DNA from: JAYWDA01 sp043747555
Lineage (GTDB): Bacteria; Bdellovibrionota; Bdellovibrionia; Bdellovibrionales; Bdellovibrionaceae
NCBI GenBank assembly: GCA_043747555.1
Contig: JAYTOY010000025.1
Span: 9,343-73,342 of the forward strand
Reading direction: 5' to 3'
Length of the DNA stretch: 64,000 nucleotides
This document shows, in pieces, positions 34,158-42,542 of the stretch. Numbering within the stretch: position 1 is the stretch's first letter; each line of letters begins with the position of its first letter. The notes under the pieces are model-generated. The model made no database searches. It was not told where the DNA came from and saw only the letters and a program-made list of their open reading frames with translations. The translations under genes and the position numbers were made by a program.

Positions 34158-34185
34158 ACAATTAATTCGAATTTTTTTTCAAATC

Positions 34186-34217
34186 AGAGAGTGAACTTAA
34201 ACCTTCACTCTCTTTTT
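34186..34217 (+). terminator. Perfect rho-independent terminator
   Basis: AGAGAGTGAA (34186-34195) and TTCACTCTCT (34204-34213) form a perfect 10-bp stem around an 8-base loop, followed by TTTTC. It ends the repeat-lipoprotein transcript 28 bp after its stop. Confidence 0.92.
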
Positions 34218-34232
34218 CTTTAGGAGCCTGTC

Positions 34233-35042
34233 ATGCGTGCATGGAATGCATTCTTGAAAATATTTATTGTTACCTTGAGCGTTAGTTTCATCGCGGGATG
34301 TAGAGACAGCCCAGAGACTTCAAAGAATAGCGCTGCACCCATTCATTCACCAAATATTGCGCTAAGTGAAATTAAAAATGAAAAATGTTTAAACCTCGAA
34401 AAGTATTTAAACATATTGAATTCTGGCATGGGCAATCCCTCAGCTCGCAGAATCTCTACGGGATTTGATGTCACACCATTCAAACAAAATAGCATTTCTA
34501 AAAACTTTGAACTAAGATTAGCTTTAGGAAATTTTTCTTTTGAAGATGCTCCCATTGCTGAATTCAAAGAGCTTAACTCGGTTTCCCAAGTCGATTGCGA
34601 GAAAGTAATTCAAACTAACGAGAGTGGCCCTCAGGAATATAAAATTATTAATTCCACAAACGATTCAATGACAATTAAAAATTCATGGGATGATGATATA
34701 ACCTATCAATGGGTATCACAAAACCATTTAGTAGTGACTTCTAGATTCGTCAATGGTGACTTCCTTTGCAATGAAAACAGCAAGGGTCGTGTCTCGGTTA
34801 AAAAAGAAATCTTTTGGGGTGATGAACTTGAACAAGCAGAAACAATTTCTGCCAGCCTCATCAAAGAATCCTACTTAGATCTTCTGTCGACAGCTACCGG
34901 CTATTCAAAAAATAATTTATTTTTAGATCCAAATTCCCAACCTGAAATACTCCCTGGTGAAACTTCAGGCCGAATTTATATAAGTCGCCTTAAGGAAATG
35001 TCAGCCCAACCCATTAAAGCCGAAGCTTTGATGTGCAATTAA
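34233..35042 (+). CDS. Putative lipoprotein of unknown function
   Basis: This 269-residue protein has a leader with lipobox FIAGCR and no recognised domain. Four cysteines are spread through the mature part (EKCLN, VDCEK, FLCNE and ALMCN at the very C-terminus) and could form two disulfides. AGGAG lies before the ATG. It starts just after a strong terminator, so it needs its own promoter or read-through. The neighbours are other exported accessory proteins. Confidence 0.75.
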   Translation: MRAWNAFLKIFIVTLSVSFIAGCRDSPETSKNSAAPIHSPNIALSEIKNEKCLNLEKYLNILNSGMGNPSARRISTGFDVTPFKQNSISKNFELRLALGNFSFEDAPIAEFKELNSVSQVDCEKVIQTNESGPQEYKIINSTNDSMTIKNSWDDDITYQWVSQNHLVVTSRFVNGDFLCNENSKGRVSVKKEIFWGDELEQAETISASLIKESYLDLLSTATGYSKNNLFLDPNSQPEILPGETSGRIYISRLKEMSAQPIKAEALMCN

Positions 35043-35139
35043 ACCTTAGACGAACGTCTATTTTCATCTTCTAAATCGTTTCCTAATATGAAACCCGCGC
35101 CTAATCATGAAACCATGGATAAAACCAAGGATGGTATTC

Positions 35140-35931
35140 ATGATTTTCGTAAAAGCTCTAACTCTTATGTTACCTTTTTTAATAGGTTGTTCGGCTAGCG
35201 CAACTCCTATCGACCTCGCGCCGACAGCAACTACCGCGACTCCGACACCAAAAGAAGATTCAAAGCTTGAGTGGGCTGATCTTTCTTCGACAGCAGCCCA
35301 GTGGAAATCACACTATCGCGTCGACGATCCATTCACAAAAATCACAAATGACCGAGGCGACGGCAATGAAGGCCTTTACGGAACCAGAAACTTTAGAGTT
35401 GTGCTTCATGGGGTCTATTATCGCGGAGGAGCTAACAACACCTACAATAAATATTTAAAGCGCAGCAATATGAATCCTCTGCAAGACCACGGCTTAAAAA
35501 ATCTGTGCGAAGAGGGCTTTGGAAAAAGCATTTATTTTTATCCAAATAATTTTTCTGCTGCAAAAAAGAGAACGATTTGTGGTGATGCGAAAAGCAGCAA
35601 TCAACTTGATTATCAACAGCTGACCGCTTTTGATAAGTCCAATCACGAAGTTATTTTAAATCAAATTTATCAAAGAATTAAAGGGCAAATCAATGGCCCT
35701 ATTTATGGTCACTGCTGGAATGGCTGGCATGCCTCAGGCCTTGTGGCGTCAATGGCTTTGCAGCAATTTTGTGATTGGTCCCACGCTGAGGCCGGCGATT
35801 ATTGGAAAAGAAACACCGATGGGAATTCCGAGGGCCATGAGGCTGTTCTTCGTCAGGTGATGAATTTTAATAAAATATCACGGCTAGAAATTTCAGATTC
35901 AGAAAAGGCTGCGATTTGCCCACGTAAATAA
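35140..35931 (+). CDS. Phosphatase-like lipoprotein with altered cysteine P-loop
   Basis: About 263 residues with lipobox FLIGCS. The start is taken as ATG 35140, since AAGG lies upstream; 35131 and 35107 are also in frame. The mature part resembles cysteine phosphatases: FRVVLHGVYYRGGANNTY, then PLQDHGLKNLCEEGFGKSIY, then GPIYGHCWNGWHASGLVAS near 185-203. In a dual-specificity phosphatase the last block is HCxxGxxRS/T. Here the Cys is kept but the essential Arg is replaced (HCWNGWHASG). It is therefore either a pseudo-phosphatase or a family with another mechanism. It converges with a kinase-like gene. Confidence 0.68.
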   Translation: MIFVKALTLMLPFLIGCSASATPIDLAPTATTATPTPKEDSKLEWADLSSTAAQWKSHYRVDDPFTKITNDRGDGNEGLYGTRNFRVVLHGVYYRGGANNTYNKYLKRSNMNPLQDHGLKNLCEEGFGKSIYFYPNNFSAAKKRTICGDAKSSNQLDYQQLTAFDKSNHEVILNQIYQRIKGQINGPIYGHCWNGWHASGLVASMALQQFCDWSHAEAGDYWKRNTDGNSEGHEAVLRQVMNFNKISRLEISDSEKAAICPRK

Positions 35932-35940
35932 CTGAGGGAA

Positions 35941-37308
35941 TTAATTTAAATCACATTTTTTGGACATTGGGTCTTCTTTACCCGTAAAATGCTGATTGAA
36001 GTCTAAATCTAAATGAAGTTTACCCTGAGCGCATAAACTTTTTAACTTTGCAGCCAACTCTGATAAGTTGGCGCGAAATAGACTTTGATCTTGGCTCGTG
36101 AAAAGTGTTTCTTTAGATAAGAATTCTTTGGTTTGAACCGCGTTTGCAATTGAATTCAGCCATAAAAGTCGATGATAGGTCGTAGGATGCATATGCCTAA
36201 GGTTCATTGTAAGACCTCTCGTTTTAGCAAGATTCTCGCGCTCCGCTAGACCACAGTCGTTGTCTTTTAAAACCATTTCCTTAACGACAAATACGCCGGT
36301 CTTTAGAAAATCAGGACTGACATTAGAAAGAGCTGTCCTGCGCAAGAGCCCCTCATCATCTTTAAAATAAACAAAGTTGATTGAGGCGATATTTCTGAAT
36401 CGATCCTGTTGACTCATTAGATAATCAATCACCAACATTTCGGAGATGTCTTTCATGGCAACTAACTTTTGAAGATTTTCTTTCGTTAAACTTTGGCCAA
36501 CAATTTTAGTGGCAGGTTGATCGGTGCTAAGCATTTTAAAGACGCGATCTTTTTGCTTGAAGGCCAAGGCGTCATCTTTGCCTACATGGTAAAATTCTTC
36601 GTAATTACTTTCACCTTTTACAACTTCAGAAATAGCCCCGAAACTTTGACCCGTTGTTGTTAGTGCGCGGTCGTTAAATTTAGAGGATCCGCGCCCTGAA
36701 AGACCCGCAACCAAGGTCTGAAACGTTTGATGAATAAGCTCTCTTGCCGGTGTCAGCTTTAACCCTTTCCGAGCAAGGTTCAGGTGGTAACTTTGATCCA
36801 CTGTCCGTAACACCGACACTGGGATATGAAGAATATCCCCAAGCATGCGTGACACATGATAATAACCAAGAATAGAAGGCGTGTAACTGCAGCTCGTGCT
36901 TAATTTATACTTTGCCATTTTTACAGAATCCACAGCCTTGCAATTCTGCTTCTCCATCTGAGTTTTAGATAAACCATTTGGAATTTTAAAGATTTCTAAA
37001 CCGGGATTTGTGCTGTTCATTTTTGGACAGACCCCTGAAGGAAAGACCTCGCTATGGAAATCAAGCGAGCAAAGTTCGCTCTCTTTGGTCTCGTCGACTT
37101 GGAGCACAGAGCCGCCTTCTTGCATCGTCTGCTGGTAAGCGGAGCCTTCGAAATGTTGAGGAAGGACACATACTTCTTGATTTGAAGGGCCTACATTTGT
37201 AAATCGAACGACCTGTCGACCACCTGCCTTATTAACATCGAACTTAGCTAATAAGGTTTTAGGGAATAAGAACAAGATGGCAAGAATCTTTAGAATCTGC
37301 AATGGCAA
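35941..37308 (-). CDS. Secreted protein with atypical-kinase (Fam20/HipA/PI-kinase-like) features
   Basis: This 455-residue protein has a signal peptide (LQILKILAILFLFPKTLLA) and several cysteines. The second half contains ILGYYHVSRMLGDILHIPVS, like the N-lobe helix of Fam20/PI-kinase-like folds. It also has MLVIDYLMSQQDRFRNIASI, which fits the catalytic D-x-x-x-x-D-R-x-x-N loop (Asp near 298), and VLKDNDCGL near 345, which fits the metal-binding D-N-G motif. These three elements occur in the right order and spacing. The beta-lobe Lys/ATP loop is not obvious. I infer a secreted kinase-like enzyme, possibly acting on host or prey proteins; I did not recognise a named family. It is convergent with the phosphatase-like lipoprotein gene, 9 bp apart. 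Confidence 0.55.
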   Translation of the reverse strand: MPLQILKILAILFLFPKTLLAKFDVNKAGGRQVVRFTNVGPSNQEVCVLPQHFEGSAYQQTMQEGGSVLQVDETKESELCSLDFHSEVFPSGVCPKMNSTNPGLEIFKIPNGLSKTQMEKQNCKAVDSVKMAKYKLSTSCSYTPSILGYYHVSRMLGDILHIPVSVLRTVDQSYHLNLARKGLKLTPARELIHQTFQTLVAGLSGRGSSKFNDRALTTTGQSFGAISEVVKGESNYEEFYHVGKDDALAFKQKDRVFKMLSTDQPATKIVGQSLTKENLQKLVAMKDISEMLVIDYLMSQQDRFRNIASINFVYFKDDEGLLRRTALSNVSPDFLKTGVFVVKEMVLKDNDCGLAERENLAKTRGLTMNLRHMHPTTYHRLLWLNSIANAVQTKEFLSKETLFTSQDQSLFRANLSELAAKLKSLCAQGKLHLDLDFNQHFTGKEDPMSKKCDLN

Positions 37309-37394
37309 CCCCCTGGTGTTCCGGTGCGATTTTTAACAGGGGAAAAGGCAAGACACAAGCTAGGGAATTAAAAATTAATTTTGTACAGGCCATC

Positions 37395-38495
37395 TTAAGC
37401 AGATCGCCAGAGAGCCATAAAAATTTCATAGGTGATTAAAATAATAATGGTGATTTCCATCCAATGACTTTTTCGAACATTGATTTCACCCTGTAATAAA
37501 TTAGACACCTGAGCTAAAATATTCATCTTCCTGGTGACGCTGTTTTGCCAGTCAGAAAGTCTAAATCTTCGATTGGCGGCCCTGTAAATCGTCGCCAAAT
37601 AAAAATCGCCGACGACTTTCAACGAATTTTCAACTTTCTCTAAAAATTCAATAAACTCGATGTATCTGGTACTAGCGTCTTCGTAAACTCGGTCGTACCT
37701 AGAGCCAAATAACCGGGACCTTCTTTTTTCAATATCATTGTAAAGATCGGTCAGTTTTTGATCGAGCAAATCATCATAAAAGCGCATTTCCATCAGTTGC
37801 GTGACTGCAAATTCTAAAATATCAGGAACCTCTCGACCGCCGCCAGGTTCGACCACAAGAGCCGAATTCCATTCAATCAAGGCTAGGTCTTGTTCGCTGT
37901 ACTGGTAAATATTTTCGACTAATGATTTTCGAGTGGATTCTGAAAATTTCACTTTATCCTCTGCCAAAAGGAGCGAAGCTAGGTCAGCATGCTTTAATAA
38001 ATCAAGCGCAGTGACGCTATTTTCAAATTCCTCGAAAAAATAAATAATGTAATCTTCAAAGGAGCTCCAGGTATTCGCCTTTTTCATAGCCGGCGCAATG
38101 GCTCCAACAATTTCCCGGGCTTGCTGCTGCGCAACCTTATCAATTTCAGAGCCTTCTTCTAAATCAAACGCCAGTTTTACAAGCTCATCCCAGGTCGTGC
38201 CGGGCTCAATTTTAATTTGATAAGTTAAAGATAAGACACCAAAGTCGCGGACTTTCACAGTCACCTCGGCTTTGATTTCACGACCCTTGACGCTGATCAC
38301 TTCTTCGCCAAGACCGAATGTCACCGGCGGATTTTTCATCACAATACCACGATCAATATATTTAGGAACTTTGAAGCGATCAGGCCCGCGAAAATCGCGC
38401 AAAATGGCTTCGATCTGGGAAACATTGATTTCTTCTGCCACATCGAAGATGCGGTAAAGAAGCAGGCAACCTTTTTTAATTGCGATATTAGTCAT
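37395..38495 (-). CDS. RMD1/DUF155-type membrane-anchored protein
   Basis: This 366-residue protein has a predicted beta-rich N-terminal part (CLLLYRIFDVAEEINVSQIE), a helical middle (about 150-330), and a C-terminal tail-anchor: LLQGEINVRKSHWMEITIII followed by a membrane helix. The H-x-x-E before the final helix and the overall order match the RMD1/DUF155 family (yeast Rmd1, human RMND1, bacterial YagE-like). That family is linked to membrane association of translation or stress proteins, but the bacterial function is unknown. Confidence 0.7.
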   Translation of the reverse strand: MTNIAIKKGCLLLYRIFDVAEEINVSQIEAILRDFRGPDRFKVPKYIDRGIVMKNPPVTFGLGEEVISVKGREIKAEVTVKVRDFGVLSLTYQIKIEPGTTWDELVKLAFDLEEGSEIDKVAQQQAREIVGAIAPAMKKANTWSSFEDYIIYFFEEFENSVTALDLLKHADLASLLLAEDKVKFSESTRKSLVENIYQYSEQDLALIEWNSALVVEPGGGREVPDILEFAVTQLMEMRFYDDLLDQKLTDLYNDIEKRRSRLFGSRYDRVYEDASTRYIEFIEFLEKVENSLKVVGDFYLATIYRAANRRFRLSDWQNSVTRKMNILAQVSNLLQGEINVRKSHWMEITIIILITYEIFMALWRSA

Positions 38496-38533
38496 AGCGA
38501 CACATTAGTCCTGAATACGGCTTACCTACAAAA

Positions 38534-38558
38534 CAAAAACGCCCAGACAATCCAGGCG
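38534..38558 (-). terminator. Rho-independent terminator downstream of the 37-residue small ORF
   Basis: On the minus strand CGCCTGG (38558-38552) pairs with CTGGGCG (38546-38540), including two G-U pairs, around a 5-base loop, followed by TTTTTG. It lies 30 bp after the small ORF stop and 38 bp before the next gene's start codon, so the small ORF should give a separate short transcript. Confidence 0.7.
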
Positions 38559-38588
38559 CTTAATTCCGAAGTTAATAAGTTGATCTAC

Positions 38589-38702
38589 TTATTTTGGTGG
38601 ACCCCTCTCGGGGATATAGTCCAATTCCAATAGTTGTAGTCTTCGGTGCATCATTACCACAATTCCTCCTGTAGATTTGTCGAACTGAGTTTCGAACCTC
38701 AT
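38589..38702 (-). CDS. Small 37-residue protein of unknown function
   Basis: ATG 38702 to TAA 38589 encodes 37 residues that begin MRFETQFDKSTGGIVVMM, continue HRRLQLLELDYIPERG, and end PPK. TAGGGA lies 8 bases before the ATG. An internal AGGAGG stands 4 bases before an in-frame GTG (GIVVMM region) and could drive a shorter form. A terminator follows the stop. The composition looks like a real protein (hydrophobic centre, basic helix, Pro-rich end) and there is no competing gene. I do not recognise a family. Alternatively the RNA itself is the product. Confidence 0.5.
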   Translation of the reverse strand: MRFETQFDKSTGGIVVMMHRRLQLLELDYIPERGPPK

Positions 38703-38951
38703 ACGCTGGTTCCCTATTTAAGTATTGGCCTGGGATTCCAACGTCGACCCTTTATTCTTCGGCCAATTTTACTGCCGCTAAAGCCTAAAATGTGACTCAA
38801 AACGAGGATCCTGAAATGACACAAAGTAACCTCTTGAAAGGAAGGCGAAATCAGGAATGTAGAATAAAATTTAATAAATAACTTGTTTTTAGGAGGTATT
38901 TTTAATTGCAACCTTTTGAAAACTGAATAGCATCAAGCCTTGGAGGTTTCC

Positions 38952-39809
38952 ATGTTGAACTTAGTAAGGGTGATGACAGGTCTGATGATTTCAACTTTTT
39001 TGTCAACTCAGGCTTTGGCATTTCCACGTCCTGATGGCCGCCTTCGCTTAGAAGCAACTGCACCCAGTTTAGATTCGGATTTTAACTTTGAAGGAATTGT
39101 TTCCTTGTCAAATTGCTCTGGCAGTTTGATTCGCTATCAAACCAGTCAGGCGACAGATCACGCCTTGATTCTTACAAATGGCCACTGCCTTGAATCCGGA
39201 TTCACGGCCCCGAACGAAATGATCAGTCGACAACCAACGAATCGCCGCTTTAATATTTTAAATCCCCAGGGTCAGGCGCTTGGCAAAGTGACAGCGACGC
39301 TGATCCTTTATGCGACGATGACTAAGACTGATATTACCTTGTACGAGCTGCGTGAAACCTATTCAGATATTTTAAAAGATTTTAAAGTCAGTCCGCTGAC
39401 TTTGGCGTCAAGTCATCCGCAAAAACTGCAGACAATCGAAGTTATTTCTGGCTACTGGAAGCGTGGCTACAGCTGTCTTATCGAAGACTTTATTCACGAA
39501 TTAAAAGAATCTGATTGGAGCTTTACGGATTCGCTTCGTTACAGTCAGCCTGGCTGCGAGACCATTGGCGGAACTTCGGGGTCACCCATTATCTTAAAGG
39601 GAACACGCACGGTGATTGGAATTAATAACACAGGCAATGAATCCGGCGAAAGTTGCACGATGAATAATCCTTGCGAAGTCGACGCCAATGGCAAAGTCAC
39701 AGCTCGTAAAGGCGCTTCTTATGGACAACAAACTTTTTGGATTTACAGCTGTTTGAATGCACATAATGAATTTGATGTAAATCAATCAGGATGTCAGCTC
39801 CCTCACTAG
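38952..39809 (+). CDS. Trypsin-like secreted serine protease
   Basis: This 285-residue protein has a signal peptide (MLNLVRVMTGLMISTFLSTQ). The chymotrypsin-type domain has LILTNGHCLESG with the catalytic His (near 76), TKTDITLYELRETY with Asp, and TIGGTSGSPIILKGTR with Ser (near 207). Cysteines near the His and Ser suggest two disulfides. The start is ATG 38952 with GGAGG 5 bases upstream; a TTG 12 bases earlier overlaps that site. The stop codon lies within the loop of a terminator hairpin. It is probably a secreted degradative protease. Confidence 0.88.
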   Translation: MLNLVRVMTGLMISTFLSTQALAFPRPDGRLRLEATAPSLDSDFNFEGIVSLSNCSGSLIRYQTSQATDHALILTNGHCLESGFTAPNEMISRQPTNRRFNILNPQGQALGKVTATLILYATMTKTDITLYELRETYSDILKDFKVSPLTLASSHPQKLQTIEVISGYWKRGYSCLIEDFIHELKESDWSFTDSLRYSQPGCETIGGTSGSPIILKGTRTVIGINNTGNESGESCTMNNPCEVDANGKVTARKGASYGQQTFWIYSCLNAHNEFDVNQSGCQLPH

Positions 39810-39822
39810 AGGGAGCTTTTCT
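39796..39822 (+). terminator. Strong terminator of the trypsin-like gene
   Basis: AGCTCCCTC (39796-39804) pairs perfectly with GAGGGAGCT (39809-39817) around ACTA, followed by TTTCTTT. The stop codon TAG sits in the loop and stem. It may also reduce read-through from the convergent OmpA-like gene. Confidence 0.92.
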
Positions 39823-39827
39823 TTCAT

Positions 39828-40478
39828 TTATTTTTTATCTTCAGGAACCTTTGAAGGATCAACGGTCACTTCAATTTCAACTCGGCGATTCTTCTTCCGA
39901 CCATCATTTGATTTGTTATCAGACACTGGATTTGCTTCGCCCAAGCCAGTGCTTGAAACTGTAGCATTCGGAAGACCAGAAGCAACAAGGACTCGTTTCA
40001 CTGAAGCGGCTCTTTCTTCAGAGAGCTTATTGTTTATCTCTGCTGAACCTGTGCTGTCAGTGTAACCCTTAACTGTTAAAATATTTTCTGGATATTTTTT
40101 CATGATGTCAGCCATCTCGGTGATATTTTTCTGAGCTGCTGGTTTTAAATTGGCTTTCCCTGTATCAAAAAGAATATCACTTTTTAATTTTGTTACTAAA
40201 CCATCCTCGGTCCGTTTTGTTTCAGCAATTTTATCCAATTCTTTGGCTTGCTGATCTAATCGTCGTCCGACCACTCCTCCCAGCGCTGTGCCAATCAGGC
40301 CCCCTAATAAAATTCCTTCATTCCGCTTACCAGCGTTCGATCCAACAATTCCTCCAAGAATGGCCCCTGCTCCGGCACCAATGCCAGCGCCTTTAACTGC
40401 TTTATCGTTTTCTTTGTTAGTCGCACAACCTGTTACCAATAAACTTAAAACACTGATGACTTTTATCCATTTTTTCAT
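39828..40478 (-). CDS. OmpA-family lipoprotein with glycine-zipper region
   Basis: This 216-residue protein has lipobox LLVTGCA, then a glycine-zipper stretch (GAGIGAGAGAILGGIVGSNAG; LIGTALGGVVGRR) and a C-terminal OmpA-like domain with DILFDTGKANLKPAAQKNI, the peptidoglycan-binding TVKGYTDSTGSAEINNKLSE, and GEANPVSDNKSNDGRKKNRR. It resembles YiaD. It tethers the outer membrane to peptidoglycan. It stands alone, convergent with the trypsin-like gene. Confidence 0.93.
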   Translation of the reverse strand: MKKWIKVISVLSLLVTGCATNKENDKAVKGAGIGAGAGAILGGIVGSNAGKRNEGILLGGLIGTALGGVVGRRLDQQAKELDKIAETKRTEDGLVTKLKSDILFDTGKANLKPAAQKNITEMADIMKKYPENILTVKGYTDSTGSAEINNKLSEERAASVKRVLVASGLPNATVSSTGLGEANPVSDNKSNDGRKKNRRVEIEVTVDPSKVPEDKK

Positions 40479-40535
40479 AAGTTCTCCTTTTCTGTATTTG
40501 GAATCTGTTCGTGCCTAGCCTACAAGAGCTCGACT

Positions 40536-41825
40536 TCAAAGCGCAAGATGTCCTTCTGAATAAAATCCTGCGGATTCGATCAATCCAGATAACACAGAGT
40601 GGAAATGCGATTGCGTTTGAAGTTTTGCGGCCCCAAAACGTTGTTCAAATTCGCGTCGAATCAAAGGAATCTGAGCTGACCCGCCCGTCAGGCAGACTAA
40701 ATCGACTTCGCTGGGCTTGGTTTGCGCCTGTGATAAACATTGATCTAATGCAGCAAAAATTTTTTCTTTGGCAGGGCCGGCCCAGTTTTCGAAGTGCCCT
40801 CGTTCAAACTGCAGTTTAATTTCTAAACTGGGGTAATCAAATTGAAAATTTGATTTTTCATGACTGGAAAGGCCGCGTTTGGTTTTTTCGATCTGCTCAA
40901 AAAAAGAAAATATTTGTTGATCTTCAACTAACACTAACAGTCTTTCGATGGCGTCACGATCAGTGCCGCCCAGTGCGCCTTTTTGCACATCGCGAATAAA
41001 TTCATAGGTTTCTTTTTCTTTTAAATGAACCGTATGGGCTGGCTGATTTAAGCGGGTCATCACCGAGGGCGGCATTGTTAATATATTTCTTCCCATAGAA
41101 ACTTTGTATCGCGCTTTTGCGCCAAAAAAATCACTCAGTTTTTGACTCATAAACAGGCTATCCATCGCATCCCCGGCTAACGAACAACCATCCAAACCCA
41201 AAACATGTTCTTTTTTAAAAGGATACGGCCCCATACGAATCAAAGTAAAGTCAGAGGTCCCGCCACCAAAATCTCCAATAAGAACTTTTTTTTCTTCCTT
41301 TAAATGGCGACGATAATCGAAGGCTGCCGCCAAAGGTTCAGGCACAAATTCAAAGTTTTTGAAGCCGGCAAACTGAGCCGCTTTCTTCATTCGGTGTAAT
41401 GCAAATTCATCTTCCATCACATCCATAGAATATCGCGCTGGCCGACCAATAATGGCACTATCGACTGCTTGCCCCAATTGTTCTTCAGCGCGCTTTCTTA
41501 TTTCTAGTAAAAATTGTCCCACTAAACTTTCTAAAGTCAGGACTCGATTTTCAAGAAATGTTCCTAAGTAACTTCGATTGGGCAAATGGGATTTAAAAGA
41601 TCTAAAAAATCGTCCTTCCATTTCATTTTCAAGATATTTTTGAATGGCCTCTTGGCCATAATAACATTGATCTGAATGGGGAAAATAAAGCAAAGTCCGT
41701 AATAAAGTTGGATCCGGTGCTAATGAATCCAAATTAAGGGCTTCGACGCGTTGGCCGTCTCGCCAAGCTCCTGCCAGCGAATTGCTTGTGCCAAAATCAA
41801 TGCCTAACACCAAATTCTTCTTCAT
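40536..41825 (-). CDS. YegD-type Hsp70-like ATPase
   Basis: This 429-residue protein has the Hsp70/actin ATPase fold: phosphate 1 loop LVLGIDFGTSNSLAG at the N-terminus, connect 1 FEFVPEPLAAAFDYRRHL, phosphate 2 LIGDFGGGTSDFTLIRMG, and the adenosine motif VDLVCLTGGSAQIPLIR near 390. It ends soon after the ATPase domain, with no substrate-binding domain, as in E. coli YegD. It is probably a specialised cytoplasmic chaperone. It is followed, in the direction of transcription, by the OmpA-like gene. Confidence 0.9.
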   Translation of the reverse strand: MKKNLVLGIDFGTSNSLAGAWRDGQRVEALNLDSLAPDPTLLRTLLYFPHSDQCYYGQEAIQKYLENEMEGRFFRSFKSHLPNRSYLGTFLENRVLTLESLVGQFLLEIRKRAEEQLGQAVDSAIIGRPARYSMDVMEDEFALHRMKKAAQFAGFKNFEFVPEPLAAAFDYRRHLKEEKKVLIGDFGGGTSDFTLIRMGPYPFKKEHVLGLDGCSLAGDAMDSLFMSQKLSDFFGAKARYKVSMGRNILTMPPSVMTRLNQPAHTVHLKEKETYEFIRDVQKGALGGTDRDAIERLLVLVEDQQIFSFFEQIEKTKRGLSSHEKSNFQFDYPSLEIKLQFERGHFENWAGPAKEKIFAALDQCLSQAQTKPSEVDLVCLTGGSAQIPLIRREFEQRFGAAKLQTQSHFHSVLSGLIESAGFYSEGHLAL

Positions 41826-41847
41826 TCAGAAGAATCAGGATAACTAA

Positions 41848-42417
41848 TTATCGACAGGATTCAACTGCGTATCTTAGTTTAACATTTGAAATGGCAGCTC
41901 GGGCTTGCCCCTGACTTTGCAGGGTGATCGCCGAGTTCCCTCGTAAGATTAATCCTTGGCCGCATTCTGATAAAATATTCAAATGGCCATTGATCGCCCG
42001 GCGCTTAGAAAGACTTTGATTTTGACTGCGCTCTTGGAAAACAATAGGAGCTTCACGGCGACCGGCTTGAAAAATTTCAATCTGGGTCCTTGCGCGACTC
42101 TGTGGACTGAGCTGAATGACTTCGGTTCCGCTGACCCATGTCAGTCTTAATTGGTAACCCTGTGCCACCTGGATAGGTAATGCAAACTGACATGCACCCC
42201 TTTTAAAATTTTCATGGCGCTGTAAATGGACCGCCATTGAACCTGGGATAAAAATGGAATTTCCATGAAGAGAGGGACGTAAACCTGTGGACAAACACGA
42301 GGAACCCGCCGTCGTTATTTTCCCCATTTTAAAGCCCGACGCGGCGAATGCAATTGAGCCAAACATGATCCCTGTCATTAGACTAAGGACAATGAATATA
42401 AACCGTGTTTTTTTCAT
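41848..42417 (-). CDS. Exported protein of unknown function
   Basis: This 189-residue protein has a signal peptide (KKTRFIFIVLSLMTGIMFGS) and a probable beta-sandwich mature part with two to four cysteines (SSCLSTGLR, GACQFALP, SECGQGLI, VESCR). The start is ATG 42417 behind GAGGAG; an upstream ATG would add 22 residues but lacks a ribosome site. It lies 22 bp before yegD and may share its transcript. I recognise no family. Confidence 0.72.
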   Translation of the reverse strand: MKKTRFIFIVLSLMTGIMFGSIAFAASGFKMGKITTAGSSCLSTGLRPSLHGNSIFIPGSMAVHLQRHENFKRGACQFALPIQVAQGYQLRLTWVSGTEVIQLSPQSRARTQIEIFQAGRREAPIVFQERSQNQSLSKRRAINGHLNILSECGQGLILRGNSAITLQSQGQARAAISNVKLRYAVESCR

Positions 42418-42482
42418 AAGAATCTCCTCAGCTAAGGTCTTCTCCAAAACTGATGCCATAATGTCTGAGTCATTTTGGTTCA

Positions 42483-42512
42483 TTGACAGTCTTCGCTCTA
42501 TCTTGCGATAAG
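42483..42512 (+). promoter_or_regulatory. Sigma70-type promoter of the metal-uptake operon
   Basis: TTGACA (42483-42488) is followed after 18 bp by GATAAG (42507-42512). It gives a start at about 42520, overlapping the inverted repeat described next. Confidence 0.5.
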
Positions 42513-42518
42513 TAAGGC

Positions 42519-42531
42519 AACAAATATTGTT
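42519..42531 (+). promoter_or_regulatory. Inverted repeat, possible metal-regulator operator
   Basis: AACAA-ATA-TTGTT is a perfect 5-bp inverted repeat, with partial symmetry in the flanks, placed over the predicted transcription start and 11 bp before the ATG of the porin gene. This position suits a repressor. Zur- or Mur-like control is plausible from the operon, not from the bases alone. Confidence 0.4.
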
Positions 42532-42542
42532 AGCGAGGACCT

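Noticed and set aside
33979..34161. A minus-strand frame rich in Leu/Asp across the Gln/Lys repeats
   Set aside because: It is the mirror of the repeat coding sequence and has no ribosome site.
38881..38925. A very short frame (TTG start, six residues) behind AGGAGG ahead of the trypsin-like gene
   Set aside because: Too short to support; the strong AGGAGG is noted, but there is no evidence of a leader peptide.
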